Assembly: GCA_902546375.1 (NCBI GenBank)
Contig: CACCJO010000004.1
Span: 1-49,711, forward strand
DNA: 49,711 nt
Direction of reading: 5' to 3'
Source: an uncultured Pelagibacteraceae bacterium
GTDB taxonomy: Bacteria; Pseudomonadota; Alphaproteobacteria; Pelagibacterales; Pelagibacteraceae
Every line of letters starts with the position of its first letter. Position 1 is the stretch's first letter. The notes under the pieces are model-generated. The model was not told where the DNA came from and made no database searches. It saw only the letters and a program-made list of their open reading frames with translations. Shown here in pieces: positions 8,286 through 15,385 of the stretch. The position numbers were made by a program, and so were the translations under genes.

Positions 8286-8675
8286 ATGAAAAAAATATTA
8301 ATATCAATTTTCTTTTTATTTTCATTAAGTGCAAATGCAATGGAAAAAGAAACAACTTTTAAGAAAGAGTTGTTTGATAAAGCTCAATCAGATGGAAAAA
8401 TTGTAGTAATCAGTTCTTGGATAAAATATTGCCCATCATGTGCTGGTCAAATGAAAATTCTTCAGAATGCAAAAAATAAAGGTGAATTATTAGACATTAA
8501 ATTTGATAATATTGAATATTATTCATTCGATGTGACTAAAAAGGAAATCTCTGATTTTTTTGATGTACAATATCAAACAACATTGATAATTTTTAAAGGT
8601 AATCAAGAAGTTTATAGAAGTATTGGTGAAACAACCGAAGATTTAATTTACGAAGCATTAAAAGCCTCAATTTAA
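8286..8675 (+). CDS. Exported thioredoxin-fold protein
   Basis: The 129-residue protein has a signal peptide (MKKILISIFFLFSLSANA). After it come about 110 residues with an active-site-like KYCPSCAGQ (Cys49-Pro-Ser-Cys52) and the cis-Pro region YQTTLIIFKGNQEVYR, the usual end of a thioredoxin fold. It probably acts on thiols or disulfides in the periplasm. It follows azlD by six bases, and its stop lies one base from the stop of the convergent persulfide-dioxygenase-like gene. The partner is not evident, and no DsbD-like gene is in the window. Confidence 0.8.
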   Translation: MKKILISIFFLFSLSANAMEKETTFKKELFDKAQSDGKIVVISSWIKYCPSCAGQMKILQNAKNKGELLDIKFDNIEYYSFDVTKKEISDFFDVQYQTTLIIFKGNQEVYRSIGETTEDLIYEALKASI

Positions 8676-8676
8676 A

Positions 8677-9357
8677 TTAAGCACCTAAATTAATATTTTT
8701 TGCAACATTAAAATCAATTTCAGTGGGTTTTTTTAGTTTTAGATTGTTCATCAACTCAACATACTCATCTACACTACTAACCTGTAATCTTGGATTTTGT
8801 TTTTTTTCTTTACCAATAGTACTCACTTTCTCTCCTTTATAATCGTGAGCAGGATATAAAAAAGTTTCATCAGGAAGTTTTAATAGTTTATTAAAAATTG
8901 AGTTATATGCATCTTTCGAATCTCCATTTTGAAAATCAGTTCGACCTGTTCCATTTATCAGCAATGTGTCACCAGAAAAAAGATAATTATCCATCAAAAA
9001 ACTATAACTATCTGAAGTATGACCTGGAGTATACATAGCTTTAATTTTTAAATTTTCTAAATTTATATATTCATCATCTTTTACTTTAATTTCAACAGCA
9101 TCTGCTGGTGTATGATCACCCATTATTGTGGAGCATTTCGTAATGTCTTTTAATTTTGAAGCACCCGTTACATGATCAGCGTGTATATGTGTGTCAATTA
9201 CTTTTACTAATCTTAAATCTAATTCTTTTAATGAAATTATGTAATCACTTACGTTTTCTAAAACTGGATCAATTATCAAAGCTTCTCTTCCTTTAGATGA
9301 GGCAATTAAGTATGTGTATGTGCTAGATTTTTGATCAAATAGTTGTTTAAAAATCAT
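8677..9357 (-). CDS. Persulfide-dioxygenase-like metallo-beta-lactamase-fold hydrolase
   Basis: This is a 226-residue MBL-fold enzyme. Metal motif THIHADHVTGASKL starts at residue 56, with TPGHTSDSYSFLM, FSGDTLLINGTGRTDFQNGD and YPAHDYKG following. The GRTDFQ.GD and HADHVTGA combination marks the ETHE1/Blh persulfide dioxygenase branch, which oxidises glutathione persulfide to sulfite, rather than glyoxalase II. That role would fit the sulfur-oxidising and sulfite-handling genes later in the window. There is no rhodanese fusion. A single-domain rhodanese lies separately at 30.2 kb. Confidence 0.82.
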   Translation of the reverse strand: MIFKQLFDQKSSTYTYLIASSKGREALIIDPVLENVSDYIISLKELDLRLVKVIDTHIHADHVTGASKLKDITKCSTIMGDHTPADAVEIKVKDDEYINLENLKIKAMYTPGHTSDSYSFLMDNYLFSGDTLLINGTGRTDFQNGDSKDAYNSIFNKLLKLPDETFLYPAHDYKGEKVSTIGKEKKQNPRLQVSSVDEYVELMNNLKLKKPTEIDFNVAKNINLGA

Positions 9358-9379
9358 AACTAAACATTATCATATAAGA

Positions 9380-9817
9380 ATGGAAACCACTACATTTGAT
9401 TGGTCTTGTTCACACACATGGAAACAAAGTGCTAAAAATACTGCGTGGTGTTTACTTGGGTGTTCGATTGGAGATTTCGGAACAATTTTATTTTTTCAAT
9501 TAACTAAAATACCGTTCCCGGTCTTAGCCATCATGATATTAGCAATTATCAATGGGTTGATTACAAGTATAATTTTAGAAACAATTATTTTAATCCGTCA
9601 AAATTTGGAATTTAACAAAGCTTTAAAAACAGCACTAGGCATGAGTTTTATTTCAATGATAAGCATGGAAACCACAATGAATTTAACTGATTATTTTTTA
9701 ACTGGTGGAGCAATATTAACCTGGTGGGTTGTACCTTTAATGCTTATTGTGGGTTTTTTAACACCATGGCCATATAATTATTGGAGATTAAAAAAATATG
9801 GCATCAGTTGTCATTAA
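9380..9817 (+). CDS. DUF4396-like membrane protein
   Basis: This 145-residue membrane protein has about four hydrophobic segments. The N-terminal part reads CSHTWKQSAKNTAWCLLGCS, followed by IGDFGTILFF. The His, the Cys-L-x-G-C-x-I-G core and the later ETTMNLTD and WWVVPLMLIVGFL blocks resemble DUF4396 proteins, whose function is unknown. Three Cys and a His near the first membrane segment could bind a metal. It starts 22 bases from the divergent persulfide-dioxygenase-like gene and overlaps the methyltransferase gene by 20 bases. Confidence 0.65.
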   Translation: METTTFDWSCSHTWKQSAKNTAWCLLGCSIGDFGTILFFQLTKIPFPVLAIMILAIINGLITSIILETIILIRQNLEFNKALKTALGMSFISMISMETTMNLTDYFLTGGAILTWWVVPLMLIVGFLTPWPYNYWRLKKYGISCH

Positions 9818-10508
9818 AAATTGGGACAATAAAACTTGGTTATCTTCACAAAATTATATTAATTCATTTAATAATTTTTTAGTCAAAAATACCAAAATTA
9901 ATTCAAATTTTAAAATTTTAGATATTGGTTGTGGAAGAGGGAAGATTTTAGGTTCTTTAAAATCAAGATTAAAACTTAAATATAAACCTTTAGGTATAGA
10001 TATTGTTAATCATAAAGATAGAGATAAAAGAATTAATTTTAAAAAAGCAAATATTTTAAATCTTTCTTTGACAAAAAATCAAAAGTTCGATTTAATTTTG
10101 ATTAAACAAACTATTCATTTAATAAAATTAAGTGAAGTAAAAAAATTATTAAAATCATTAAGAAAAATATTAAATACAAAAGGTAAAATTATAATTTTTA
10201 CTTTAGATACAGAAAATAATGAAATTCCAACTTTTAAATTAATGAAACTAAAACTTAATAAATCTCTTATAAGAGATAAAAAGATATTTAAGATTATTAC
10301 AAATTTATATCCTCAAAGAATTCAAAAAAAATTTATTTTTAATGTGAGAATAAGCAAAAAGAAATATCTCGGTATGATTAATAATAGATATATTTCTACG
10401 CTAATACCATTATCAAAAAAACAACTTATCCAAGGGATTGAAGAAATTAAATCAAGTTATAAAAATCAACTGAAATTTAAAGATAAGTTAACTTGTATTA
10501 TTTTATAA
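9798..10508 (+). CDS. Class I SAM-dependent methyltransferase
   Basis: This is a 236-residue cytoplasmic protein. SAM-binding motif I is FKILDIGCGRGKILGSL at about 38-54, and FDLILIKQTIHLI fills the motif IV position. The C-terminal third is Lys/Ile-rich with no recognisable substrate domain. The ATG lies inside the last codons of the DUF4396-like gene, so the two are probably translated together. Its 3' end overlaps the convergent cytochrome b561 gene by 6 bases. The substrate is unknown. Confidence 0.8.
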   Translation: MASVVIKNWDNKTWLSSQNYINSFNNFLVKNTKINSNFKILDIGCGRGKILGSLKSRLKLKYKPLGIDIVNHKDRDKRINFKKANILNLSLTKNQKFDLILIKQTIHLIKLSEVKKLLKSLRKILNTKGKIIIFTLDTENNEIPTFKLMKLKLNKSLIRDKKIFKIITNLYPQRIQKKFIFNVRISKKKYLGMINNRYISTLIPLSKKQLIQGIEEIKSSYKNQLKFKDKLTCIIL

Positions 10509-11030
10509 AATTCTTTTAAGCAAATTTTCCTTAAACAATATTTTATGAATTAAAACAGCAAAAATATGTAAAGATATTAATGCGATAAGTGTATAATTGC
10601 CCAGGATATGAATTTCATAAAATATTTCTGCTAATTCAAAATTATCTTGAATTTCAAGATTGAAAAAAAACATATTAAGCTCTTCACCGTTATATAATTT
10701 TTTTAGAGCACCCGAGATTGTTATTATTAAAATTGAAATATATAAAAACACATGATTTAATCTTGCAATTATTTTTTGCCCAGGAAAAATGTTATTATTT
10801 AAGTTTGGGGTAGGATTAAAAGTTTTATATATAAGTCTTAGTATAGTTAAATAAAATATACTTATACCGACTGCAACATGAATATTTTCTATGGTTAATC
10901 TTTTTTCACTGAAATCCATGTCTACTAGATACATACCTAGAGGAATTTGAATTATTAATACTGCGGCACTTAACCAATGAAATATTTTTGAAATAGCTCC
11001 GTATTCTGTTAGAGTGTTTTTTAATCGCAT
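10503..11030 (-). CDS. Cytochrome b561-type di-heme membrane protein
   Basis: This 175-residue protein has four transmembrane helices and conserved His residues in helices 1 (KIFHWLSA), 2 (IHVAVG) and 4 (EIHILGNYTLIALISLHIFA). The opening YGAISKIFHWLSAAVLIIQI is typical of the prokaryotic b561 family, which moves electrons between the quinone pool and periplasmic acceptors. Its start codon directly abuts the start codon of the divergent cytochrome c gene, suggesting the two may work together. The redox partner is inference. Confidence 0.85.
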   Translation of the reverse strand: MRLKNTLTEYGAISKIFHWLSAAVLIIQIPLGMYLVDMDFSEKRLTIENIHVAVGISIFYLTILRLIYKTFNPTPNLNNNIFPGQKIIARLNHVFLYISILIITISGALKKLYNGEELNMFFFNLEIQDNFELAEIFYEIHILGNYTLIALISLHIFAVLIHKILFKENLLKRIL

Positions 11031-11492
11031 ATGTTAATTAATCATATCATAAATGTATTTAAATATTTTTTCTGCATTTTAATTTTCGTATTATTGTCGC
11101 TTCCAGCTAATTCTGAAATGTCCGTTGAGGAAATAATAAAAGGAAGAAAAGCCTTGTTTAGCAAAAATTATAGTACTGCAAAAAGAGTACAAGCTTTGGC
11201 TAGTAAAGGAGAATTTGATAAGGCAAAATCTTTGATGATCAAAATGAGTGAAAATTACAAAACTTTATTAGAATATTTTCCGGAAAATTCAAAAGAGGGT
11301 TTTAAAACTGAGGCTCTACCTTTAATTTGGGAAAATAAAAAAGAGTTTAATGATTTAATGAAAAAAGCATCAGATGATATGATTAAATTAACTTCACTAA
11401 TTGAGGATTCTGAAGATATAAGAGCTACTTTAACTCAAATGATGTGGAGTAACTGTAAAGCTTGTCATAGTAGATTTAGAGCACCACATTAA
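11031..11492 (+). CDS. Exported class II cytochrome c (cytochrome c' type)
   Basis: This 153-residue protein has a signal peptide (about residues 1-28, ending PANS). A four-helix-bundle-like body follows, and the heme site CKACH lies almost at the C-terminus (142-146). A C-terminal CxxCH is the hallmark of the cytochrome c'/CytC_2 family. An in-frame TAA lies three codons upstream of ATG 11031, so the start cannot lie much further upstream. This leaves zero bases between the gene and the divergent b561 start. Its stop TAA interlocks with a possible minus-strand stop at 11489. Confidence 0.87.
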   Translation: MLINHIINVFKYFFCILIFVLLSLPANSEMSVEEIIKGRKALFSKNYSTAKRVQALASKGEFDKAKSLMIKMSENYKTLLEYFPENSKEGFKTEALPLIWENKKEFNDLMKKASDDMIKLTSLIEDSEDIRATLTQMMWSNCKACHSRFRAPH

Positions 11493-11656
11493 ATTTTAAG
11501 ATTAAACGAAGGGGTTCGCTCTTTCGTTCTCCAACCAAAAGAGCTCCCCTTAGTCGCCTTTTTGGCATTAAGTCCTAATGGACTTTTATTTTTTTCGTTT
11601 ATGTTTTTATGAAATATAAAGCTACCCAGCTAAGTGTCAGGTGGCATTTGATTCAT
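11489..11656 (-). pseudogene. Possible small gene with in-frame amber codon (or leader peptide)
   Basis: On the minus strand, an excellent ribosome site AAGGAGGT (11664-11671) sits 7 bases before ATG 11656. The first reading is MNQMPPDT and then TAG at 11632-11630. The same frame stays open for another 46 codons (LGSFIFHKNINEKNKSPLGL, then NAKKATKGSSFGWRTKERTP and SFNLKI) to a TAA interlocked with the cytochrome c stop. Options are an 8-codon leader peptide with the PPD stalling motif, a gene broken by a nonsense mutation, or amber read-through (TAG followed by C). The open part overlaps the plus-strand hairpins and uses GC-rich codons unlike its neighbours, so chance openness cannot be excluded. 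Confidence 0.35.
11504..11600 (+). terminator. Multi-hairpin RNA and intrinsic terminator after cytochrome c
   Basis: A closed structure can be drawn. AAACGAA (11504-11510) pairs with TTCGTTT (11594-11600). Inside are a composite stem (AAGGGG with CCCCTT, enclosing CTCTTT with AAAGAG), a small GCC/GGC stem, and AAGTCC-TAAT-GGACTT followed by TTATTTTTTT. The last element is a good intrinsic terminator on the plus strand. The composite stem's loop contains TTCTCC, complementary to GGAGAA-type ribosome sites. The RNA could be only a terminator or a 3'-end-derived small RNA. It is unusually GC-rich for this genome. Confidence 0.6.
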
Positions 11657-11695
11657 TAAAACTACCTCCTTGTATAAAAAAGATAAATTTTAGAT

Positions 11696-11754
11696 AGGTT
11701 GTATTCAAGGAATATATTTAACAAAAATCAAAATTAATTTCTTGAATACAACCT
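11696..11754. repeat. 17-bp inverted repeat
   Basis: AGGTTGTATTCAAG (11696-11709) is repeated as its exact reverse complement at 11741-11754. Three further pairs, one of them a G-T wobble, extend the stem to 17 bp around a 25-base A/T loop. The minus-strand leader ORF (11734-11778) ends inside this structure. No T-run follows on either strand, so it is not a simple terminator. Confidence 0.8.
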
Positions 11755-11778
11755 GGGTCTTTTGTAGTCTTCCAGCAT
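11734..11778 (-). CDS. Possible 14-residue leader peptide
   Basis: The minus-strand ORF MLEDYKRPRLYSRN starts at 11778 and stops at 11734. It is preceded by AGGGGAAGA at 11788-11796, nine bases before the ATG. Its last codons form one arm of the 17-bp inverted repeat. Downstream on the same strand is the AAGGAGGT-ATG start at 11656. An Arg/Pro-rich leader that overlaps a hairpin arm is the layout used in translation-dependent attenuation. There is no independent proof that it is translated. Confidence 0.3.
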   Translation of the reverse strand: MLEDYKRPRLYSRN

Positions 11779-11846
11779 CAAAAAAAATCTTCCCCTATAA
11801 ATAGAAATTTGATTTGCATTCAATTAAATTGTAGTTAAGATTAATC

Positions 11847-12026
11847 ATGAACTACTTAAGCGGACTTATAAATCTTGTAACCAGTTTAGTTATTTCAACT
11901 ATAATAATTTATGCAATAAATTTTATAGCGGGATTTGCTGGAGCTGATTATTCATTTACAAATGGCGAGGTATTTGTGATGTGGATTTTAATGGCAATTT
12001 TAGTGAATAATTGTTTTAGAAAATAG
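11847..12026 (+). CDS. Small membrane protein upstream of the TPP riboswitch (59 aa)
   Basis: This 59-codon ORF reads MNYLSGLINLVTSLVISTII at its start. It has two hydrophobic segments (about 8-31 and 43-54) joined by a short polar loop (GADYSFTNGE), and ends NNCFRK. Codon use matches local genes. No strong ribosome site is visible. It ends about 60 bases before the TPP riboswitch, so it is outside the regulated part of the thiV transcript. No family is recognised. Confidence 0.6.
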   Translation: MNYLSGLINLVTSLVISTIIIYAINFIAGFAGADYSFTNGEVFVMWILMAILVNNCFRK

Positions 12027-12086
12027 AAATTAAATTTCTAAACATTATTCTTCTTTTTTTTTAATAATATTAAAGTATTATATTTA

Positions 12087-12149
12087 AAGGGGTGTCTTTT
12101 TAGACTGAGATTAAACCCTAAGAACCTGTCCGGTAATTCAGAAAGGGAA
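12087..12149 (+). promoter_or_regulatory. TPP riboswitch (THI element)
   Basis: The conserved thiamin pyrophosphate aptamer core is visible: GGGGTGTC, ACTGAGA, ACCCTAAGAACCTG, then GGTAATTCAGA and AAGGGA. The element ends four bases before the thiV ATG, and its closing strand is purine-rich (AAAGGGAAA). Ligand binding would therefore block ribosome access, giving translational control. The element shuts off the downstream transporter when thiamin pyrophosphate is plentiful. Confidence 0.93.
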
Positions 12150-12153
12150 ATAA

Positions 12154-13605
12154 ATGAATAATTCTTTTTTTTTAGAACAATCCACTTCATTAATCTTAAT
12201 AATTGCAATCAGTTTGTTATTTGCTTTTTTGGGAATTAATCACACTAAAAGATTCAAAGGATTAAATAATTATTTAACTGCTAATAGGAATATTGGAGTC
12301 TTTTCATTAACCACCAGTTTAACAGCATCAGCATTAGGAGCTTGGATTTTATTTGGACCTGCATCTGCTGCGACTTGGGGAGGGATAGGTGCAGTTATTG
12401 GCTATTCTTTAGGTACAGCTTTTCCACTATTTTTTTTAATTTACTTAGGAAAAAAAATTAGAAATGAATTCCCCAAAGGATCTTCTTTAATAGAATTTAT
12501 GAGAAGAAAATTTGGTAAAAGTTTATTTAAGCTAATTTTGTTGATGACCATATTTTATATGTTCATTTTTTTGTGCGCTGAGGTAACCGCTATTTCAGTT
12601 TTGATCAATTATATATCTGGCACTGAATTTTGGATTACAGCTTTAGTAGTTCTTTCGTCTACTCTAATTTATACTTTATATGGTGGATTAAAGGCTTCAA
12701 TTTTTACTGATAATATTCAAATGATTGTTATAGGAGTTTTGTTATTTATCTCGTTTATTTATATTACTTCGTTTACAGGTTCTAAATTTTCTTTTGATTT
12801 TGTGTTAAAAAAAAATCCTCAACTTCTGAGTAGTCATTACATTCCAAATTATACTGCAGGCTTAACTTTTTTTATTGCAGTAGCCGCAACTAATTTATTC
12901 CATCAAGGAAATTGGCAACGTGTGTATGCAGCTAAAAATTACCAAACTTTAAAAAAAAGCTTAATTATTTCTTTTTTAATTATAATTCCTATTGTTTTCT
13001 TTATGGGTTTTTCAGGAATGGTAGCTTTCTCAATTGACCCTAGTACTAGACCAGATCTTGGATTTTTTTCATTATTACTTAAAGAGCAAACAATTTTTTT
13101 ATCGTTATTTATAATTATACTGGGTATGGCATTAACAATTTCAACTGTGGACACATTAATTAATGCAATCTCAAGTTTGTTAATTTTAGATGGAAAAGCA
13201 GTATTTAATTTGAGTAAAAAAACTAATTATTTAAACTTTTCTAAATATATAATTTTATTTTTATCGTTTATCTCTTTTATTATCGCATCAAAAGGATTTG
13301 ATATTTTGTATCTTTTTTTATTAGCAGACTTATTTTGTTGTGCTTTTGTTTTAACTGTTTTTCTAAGTTTTTATGATAAATCAATCAATGAAAATTTAGC
13401 TTATATTTCTATTTTGATTGGATTGATTGGTGGTTTTGTATTATTTCCTTCTCCTGATTTTTCTAAAAGTTTGTTAGTTGGAGTTTTCATACCAATAGAT
13501 TTATTTCCATCTTTTGTTACACAATCTTTGCTTTTTTTATCTTTTATTGTAGCGACCTTTCTACCTTTGTTGATTATTAAAGCTAAAAAGCTTCGTATAA
13601 GTTGA
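12154..13605 (+). CDS. thiV: Sodium/solute symporter ThiV, probable HMP (thiamin pyrimidine) transporter
   Basis: This is a 483-residue inner-membrane protein with about 13 hydrophobic helices and SSS-family features: an early YLTANRNIGVFSLTTSLTAS segment, TLYGGLKASIFTDNIQM and NLFHQGNWQRVYAAK. Its ATG is directly behind a TPP riboswitch. SAR11 cells lack de novo synthesis of the thiamin pyrimidine and need 4-amino-5-hydroxymethyl-2-methylpyrimidine (HMP). A riboswitch-controlled SSS protein named ThiV was proposed as its importer. The substrate call rests on that published context plus the riboswitch, not on residues. Confidence 0.88.
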   Translation: MNNSFFLEQSTSLILIIAISLLFAFLGINHTKRFKGLNNYLTANRNIGVFSLTTSLTASALGAWILFGPASAATWGGIGAVIGYSLGTAFPLFFLIYLGKKIRNEFPKGSSLIEFMRRKFGKSLFKLILLMTIFYMFIFLCAEVTAISVLINYISGTEFWITALVVLSSTLIYTLYGGLKASIFTDNIQMIVIGVLLFISFIYITSFTGSKFSFDFVLKKNPQLLSSHYIPNYTAGLTFFIAVAATNLFHQGNWQRVYAAKNYQTLKKSLIISFLIIIPIVFFMGFSGMVAFSIDPSTRPDLGFFSLLLKEQTIFLSLFIIILGMALTISTVDTLINAISSLLILDGKAVFNLSKKTNYLNFSKYIILFLSFISFIIASKGFDILYLFLLADLFCCAFVLTVFLSFYDKSINENLAYISILIGLIGGFVLFPSPDFSKSLLVGVFIPIDLFPSFVTQSLLFLSFIVATFLPLLIIKAKKLRIS

Positions 13606-13641
13606 TTGTATTAAATCAATTAATAACTATATAAATGCCTC

Positions 13642-14577
13642 ATGTCAGATAATCAGATTTTAATAAACAATTTATCAAAAGTTTATGACAATGGCTTTAA
13701 TGCCTTAAAGAATATAAATTTAAAAATTAGAAAAGGTGAAATTTTTGCAATGCTTGGTCCTAATGGAGCGGGTAAAACTACTTTGATAAGTATTATTTGT
13801 GGAATAGTTAATCCGACCTCAGGGAATGTTAGTGTAGATGACTATGATATCATAAAAGATTACAGAGAAACTCGTTCAAGAATAGGTTTAGTCCCACAGG
13901 AATTAACTTTAGAGCAATTTGAGACAGTTTTTAATAATGTTTCTTACTCGAGAGGTCTTTATGGGAAAAAAGCAGATCCAAATCATATCGAGAAAGTTTT
14001 AAAACAATTAAGTTTATGGGATAAAAAAGATCTCAAACTTCGGCAATTGTCTGGTGGAATGAAAAGAAGAGTTTTAATAGCAAAAGCCTTATCTCATGAA
14101 CCAACAATTTTATTTTTAGACGAACCTACGGCTGGTGTTGATGTAGAGCTAAGAAAAGAAATGTGGCAGGTTGTTGAAAATTTGAGAAAAACTGGTGTTA
14201 CAATTATTTTAACTACCCATTATATAGAAGAAGCAGAAGCTATAGCTGATCGAGTTGGAGTTATAAATCAGGGAGAGATTGTGGTTGTTGATGAGACTAA
14301 AGAACTATTAAAAAAAATGGGTCATAAAAAACTTACAATAGATTTACAAGAAAAAATAAATCAAATACCAACAACACTCCAAAAATATAACTTATCTTTT
14401 ACACCAGACTTGATGAGTTTAAATTATACTTATAATGTTCAGGCGAAACAGACAGGAATTACAAATTTACTACAAGATTTAAAAGATGCAGGCCTAAAAT
14501 TAAAAGATTTAAAAACTGAACAAAGTACTTTAGAAAAAATTTTTGTAAATTTAGTAAGGGAAAAAAATGAAAATTAA
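13642..14577 (+). CDS. ABC-2 type exporter ATP-binding protein
   Basis: This 311-residue ABC ATPase has Walker [10 protein letters not shown] near residue 38, signature [15 protein letters not shown] and Walker [13 protein letters not shown]. The LSGGM signature and the roughly 80-residue C-terminal extension fit the ABC-2 (drug/polysaccharide exporter, YadG/NodI-like) subfamily. It overlaps the permease gene by 11 bases. In E. coli the closest arrangement is yadG-yadH. The exported compound is unknown. Confidence 0.88.
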   Translation: MSDNQILINNLSKVYDNGFNALKNINLKIRKGEIFAMLGPNGAGKTTLISIICGIVNPTSGNVSVDDYDIIKDYRETRSRIGLVPQELTLEQFETVFNNVSYSRGLYGKKADPNHIEKVLKQLSLWDKKDLKLRQLSGGMKRRVLIAKALSHEPTILFLDEPTAGVDVELRKEMWQVVENLRKTGVTIILTTHYIEEAEAIADRVGVINQGEIVVVDETKELLKKMGHKKLTIDLQEKINQIPTTLQKYNLSFTPDLMSLNYTYNVQAKQTGITNLLQDLKDAGLKLKDLKTEQSTLEKIFVNLVREKNEN

Positions 14578-15334
14578 TCTTTATGCGTTGAGAGCAATTT
14601 ATCTTCATGAAATGGATCGTTTTAGAAGAACTTTAACTCAATCTGTATTATCTCCAGTATTAACGACTTCGCTATATTTTATAGTTTTTGGCTCAGTAAT
14701 TGGAGGGTATGTGGAAAAAATTGATGGAATAAGCTACGGATCTTACATCGTGCCTGGTCTGTTGATGTTAACATTATTAACCCAGTCAATTAGTAATACC
14801 TCTTTCGGAATTTTCTTTCCAAAATTTAATGGAACAATTTATGAAATTTTAGCTGCTCCGATTTCAACATTAGAGGTCGTACTTGCTTTTGTAGGAGCTG
14901 GTGCAACAAAAACATTAATAGTAAGTATAATTATATTTATGACCTCATTATTTTTCGTTGATGTTCAAGTCAAATATCCTTTGCTTATGATATTTTTATT
15001 AATTTTAGTGGCATTTACTTTTGCTTTATTTGGTTTTTTAATAGGTTTAATTAGTTCAGATTTTGAGCAAATGTCTATAATTCCAACTTTGTTTGTGACA
15101 CCGATGGTATTTTTAGGTGGGAGTTTATATTCATTAGATATGCTGCCATCATTTTGGCAAACTGTGACTTATTTTAATCCAGTTGTTTATTTAATAAATG
15201 GTTTAAGATTTTCTTTTTATGGAGTTTCTGATTTCAATATATGGATAAGTATTGGAACTATGTTTTTATTTTTATCCATTTGTATAACAGTAGTAACAGT
15301 TCTTCTTAAAAAAGGTTATAAAATCAAATCTTAA
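14567..15334 (+). CDS. ABC-2 type exporter permease
   Basis: This 255-residue inner-membrane protein has six hydrophobic helices in the ABC-2 arrangement. The N-terminal cytoplasmic helix [20 protein letters not shown] is followed by the family block [19 protein letters not shown] and a final [16 protein letters not shown]. These match YadH/NodJ-like permeases. It is coupled to the ATPase gene by overlap. Together they make a homodimer-type exporter of unknown substrate. Confidence 0.88.
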   Translation: MKINLYALRAIYLHEMDRFRRTLTQSVLSPVLTTSLYFIVFGSVIGGYVEKIDGISYGSYIVPGLLMLTLLTQSISNTSFGIFFPKFNGTIYEILAAPISTLEVVLAFVGAGATKTLIVSIIIFMTSLFFVDVQVKYPLLMIFLLILVAFTFALFGFLIGLISSDFEQMSIIPTLFVTPMVFLGGSLYSLDMLPSFWQTVTYFNPVVYLINGLRFSFYGVSDFNIWISIGTMFLFLSICITVVTVLLKKGYKIKS

Positions 15335-15356
15335 CTGACCCATTTCTGGGCCAGTT
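15333..15356. terminator. Hairpin between convergent ABC permease and aceA
   Basis: AACTG-A-CCC (15333-15341) pairs with GGG-C-CAGTT (15348-15356), with one A/C mismatch. It lies between two convergent genes and begins at the permease stop codon. T-runs are poor on both sides, so any terminator activity is probably weak or needs other factors. Dyad position between convergent genes is the main support. Confidence 0.5.
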
Positions 15357-15385
15357 AATAACTCTAATTAAGAAGGATAGTTTTA

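Noticed and set aside
11621-11657. tRNA-like or riboswitch-like stem (GCTACC / GGTGGC) on the plus strand
   Set aside because: Only one short stem, no T-loop or acceptor arm, and no match to a riboswitch core that I can recognise. Kept only as part of the odd intergenic region.
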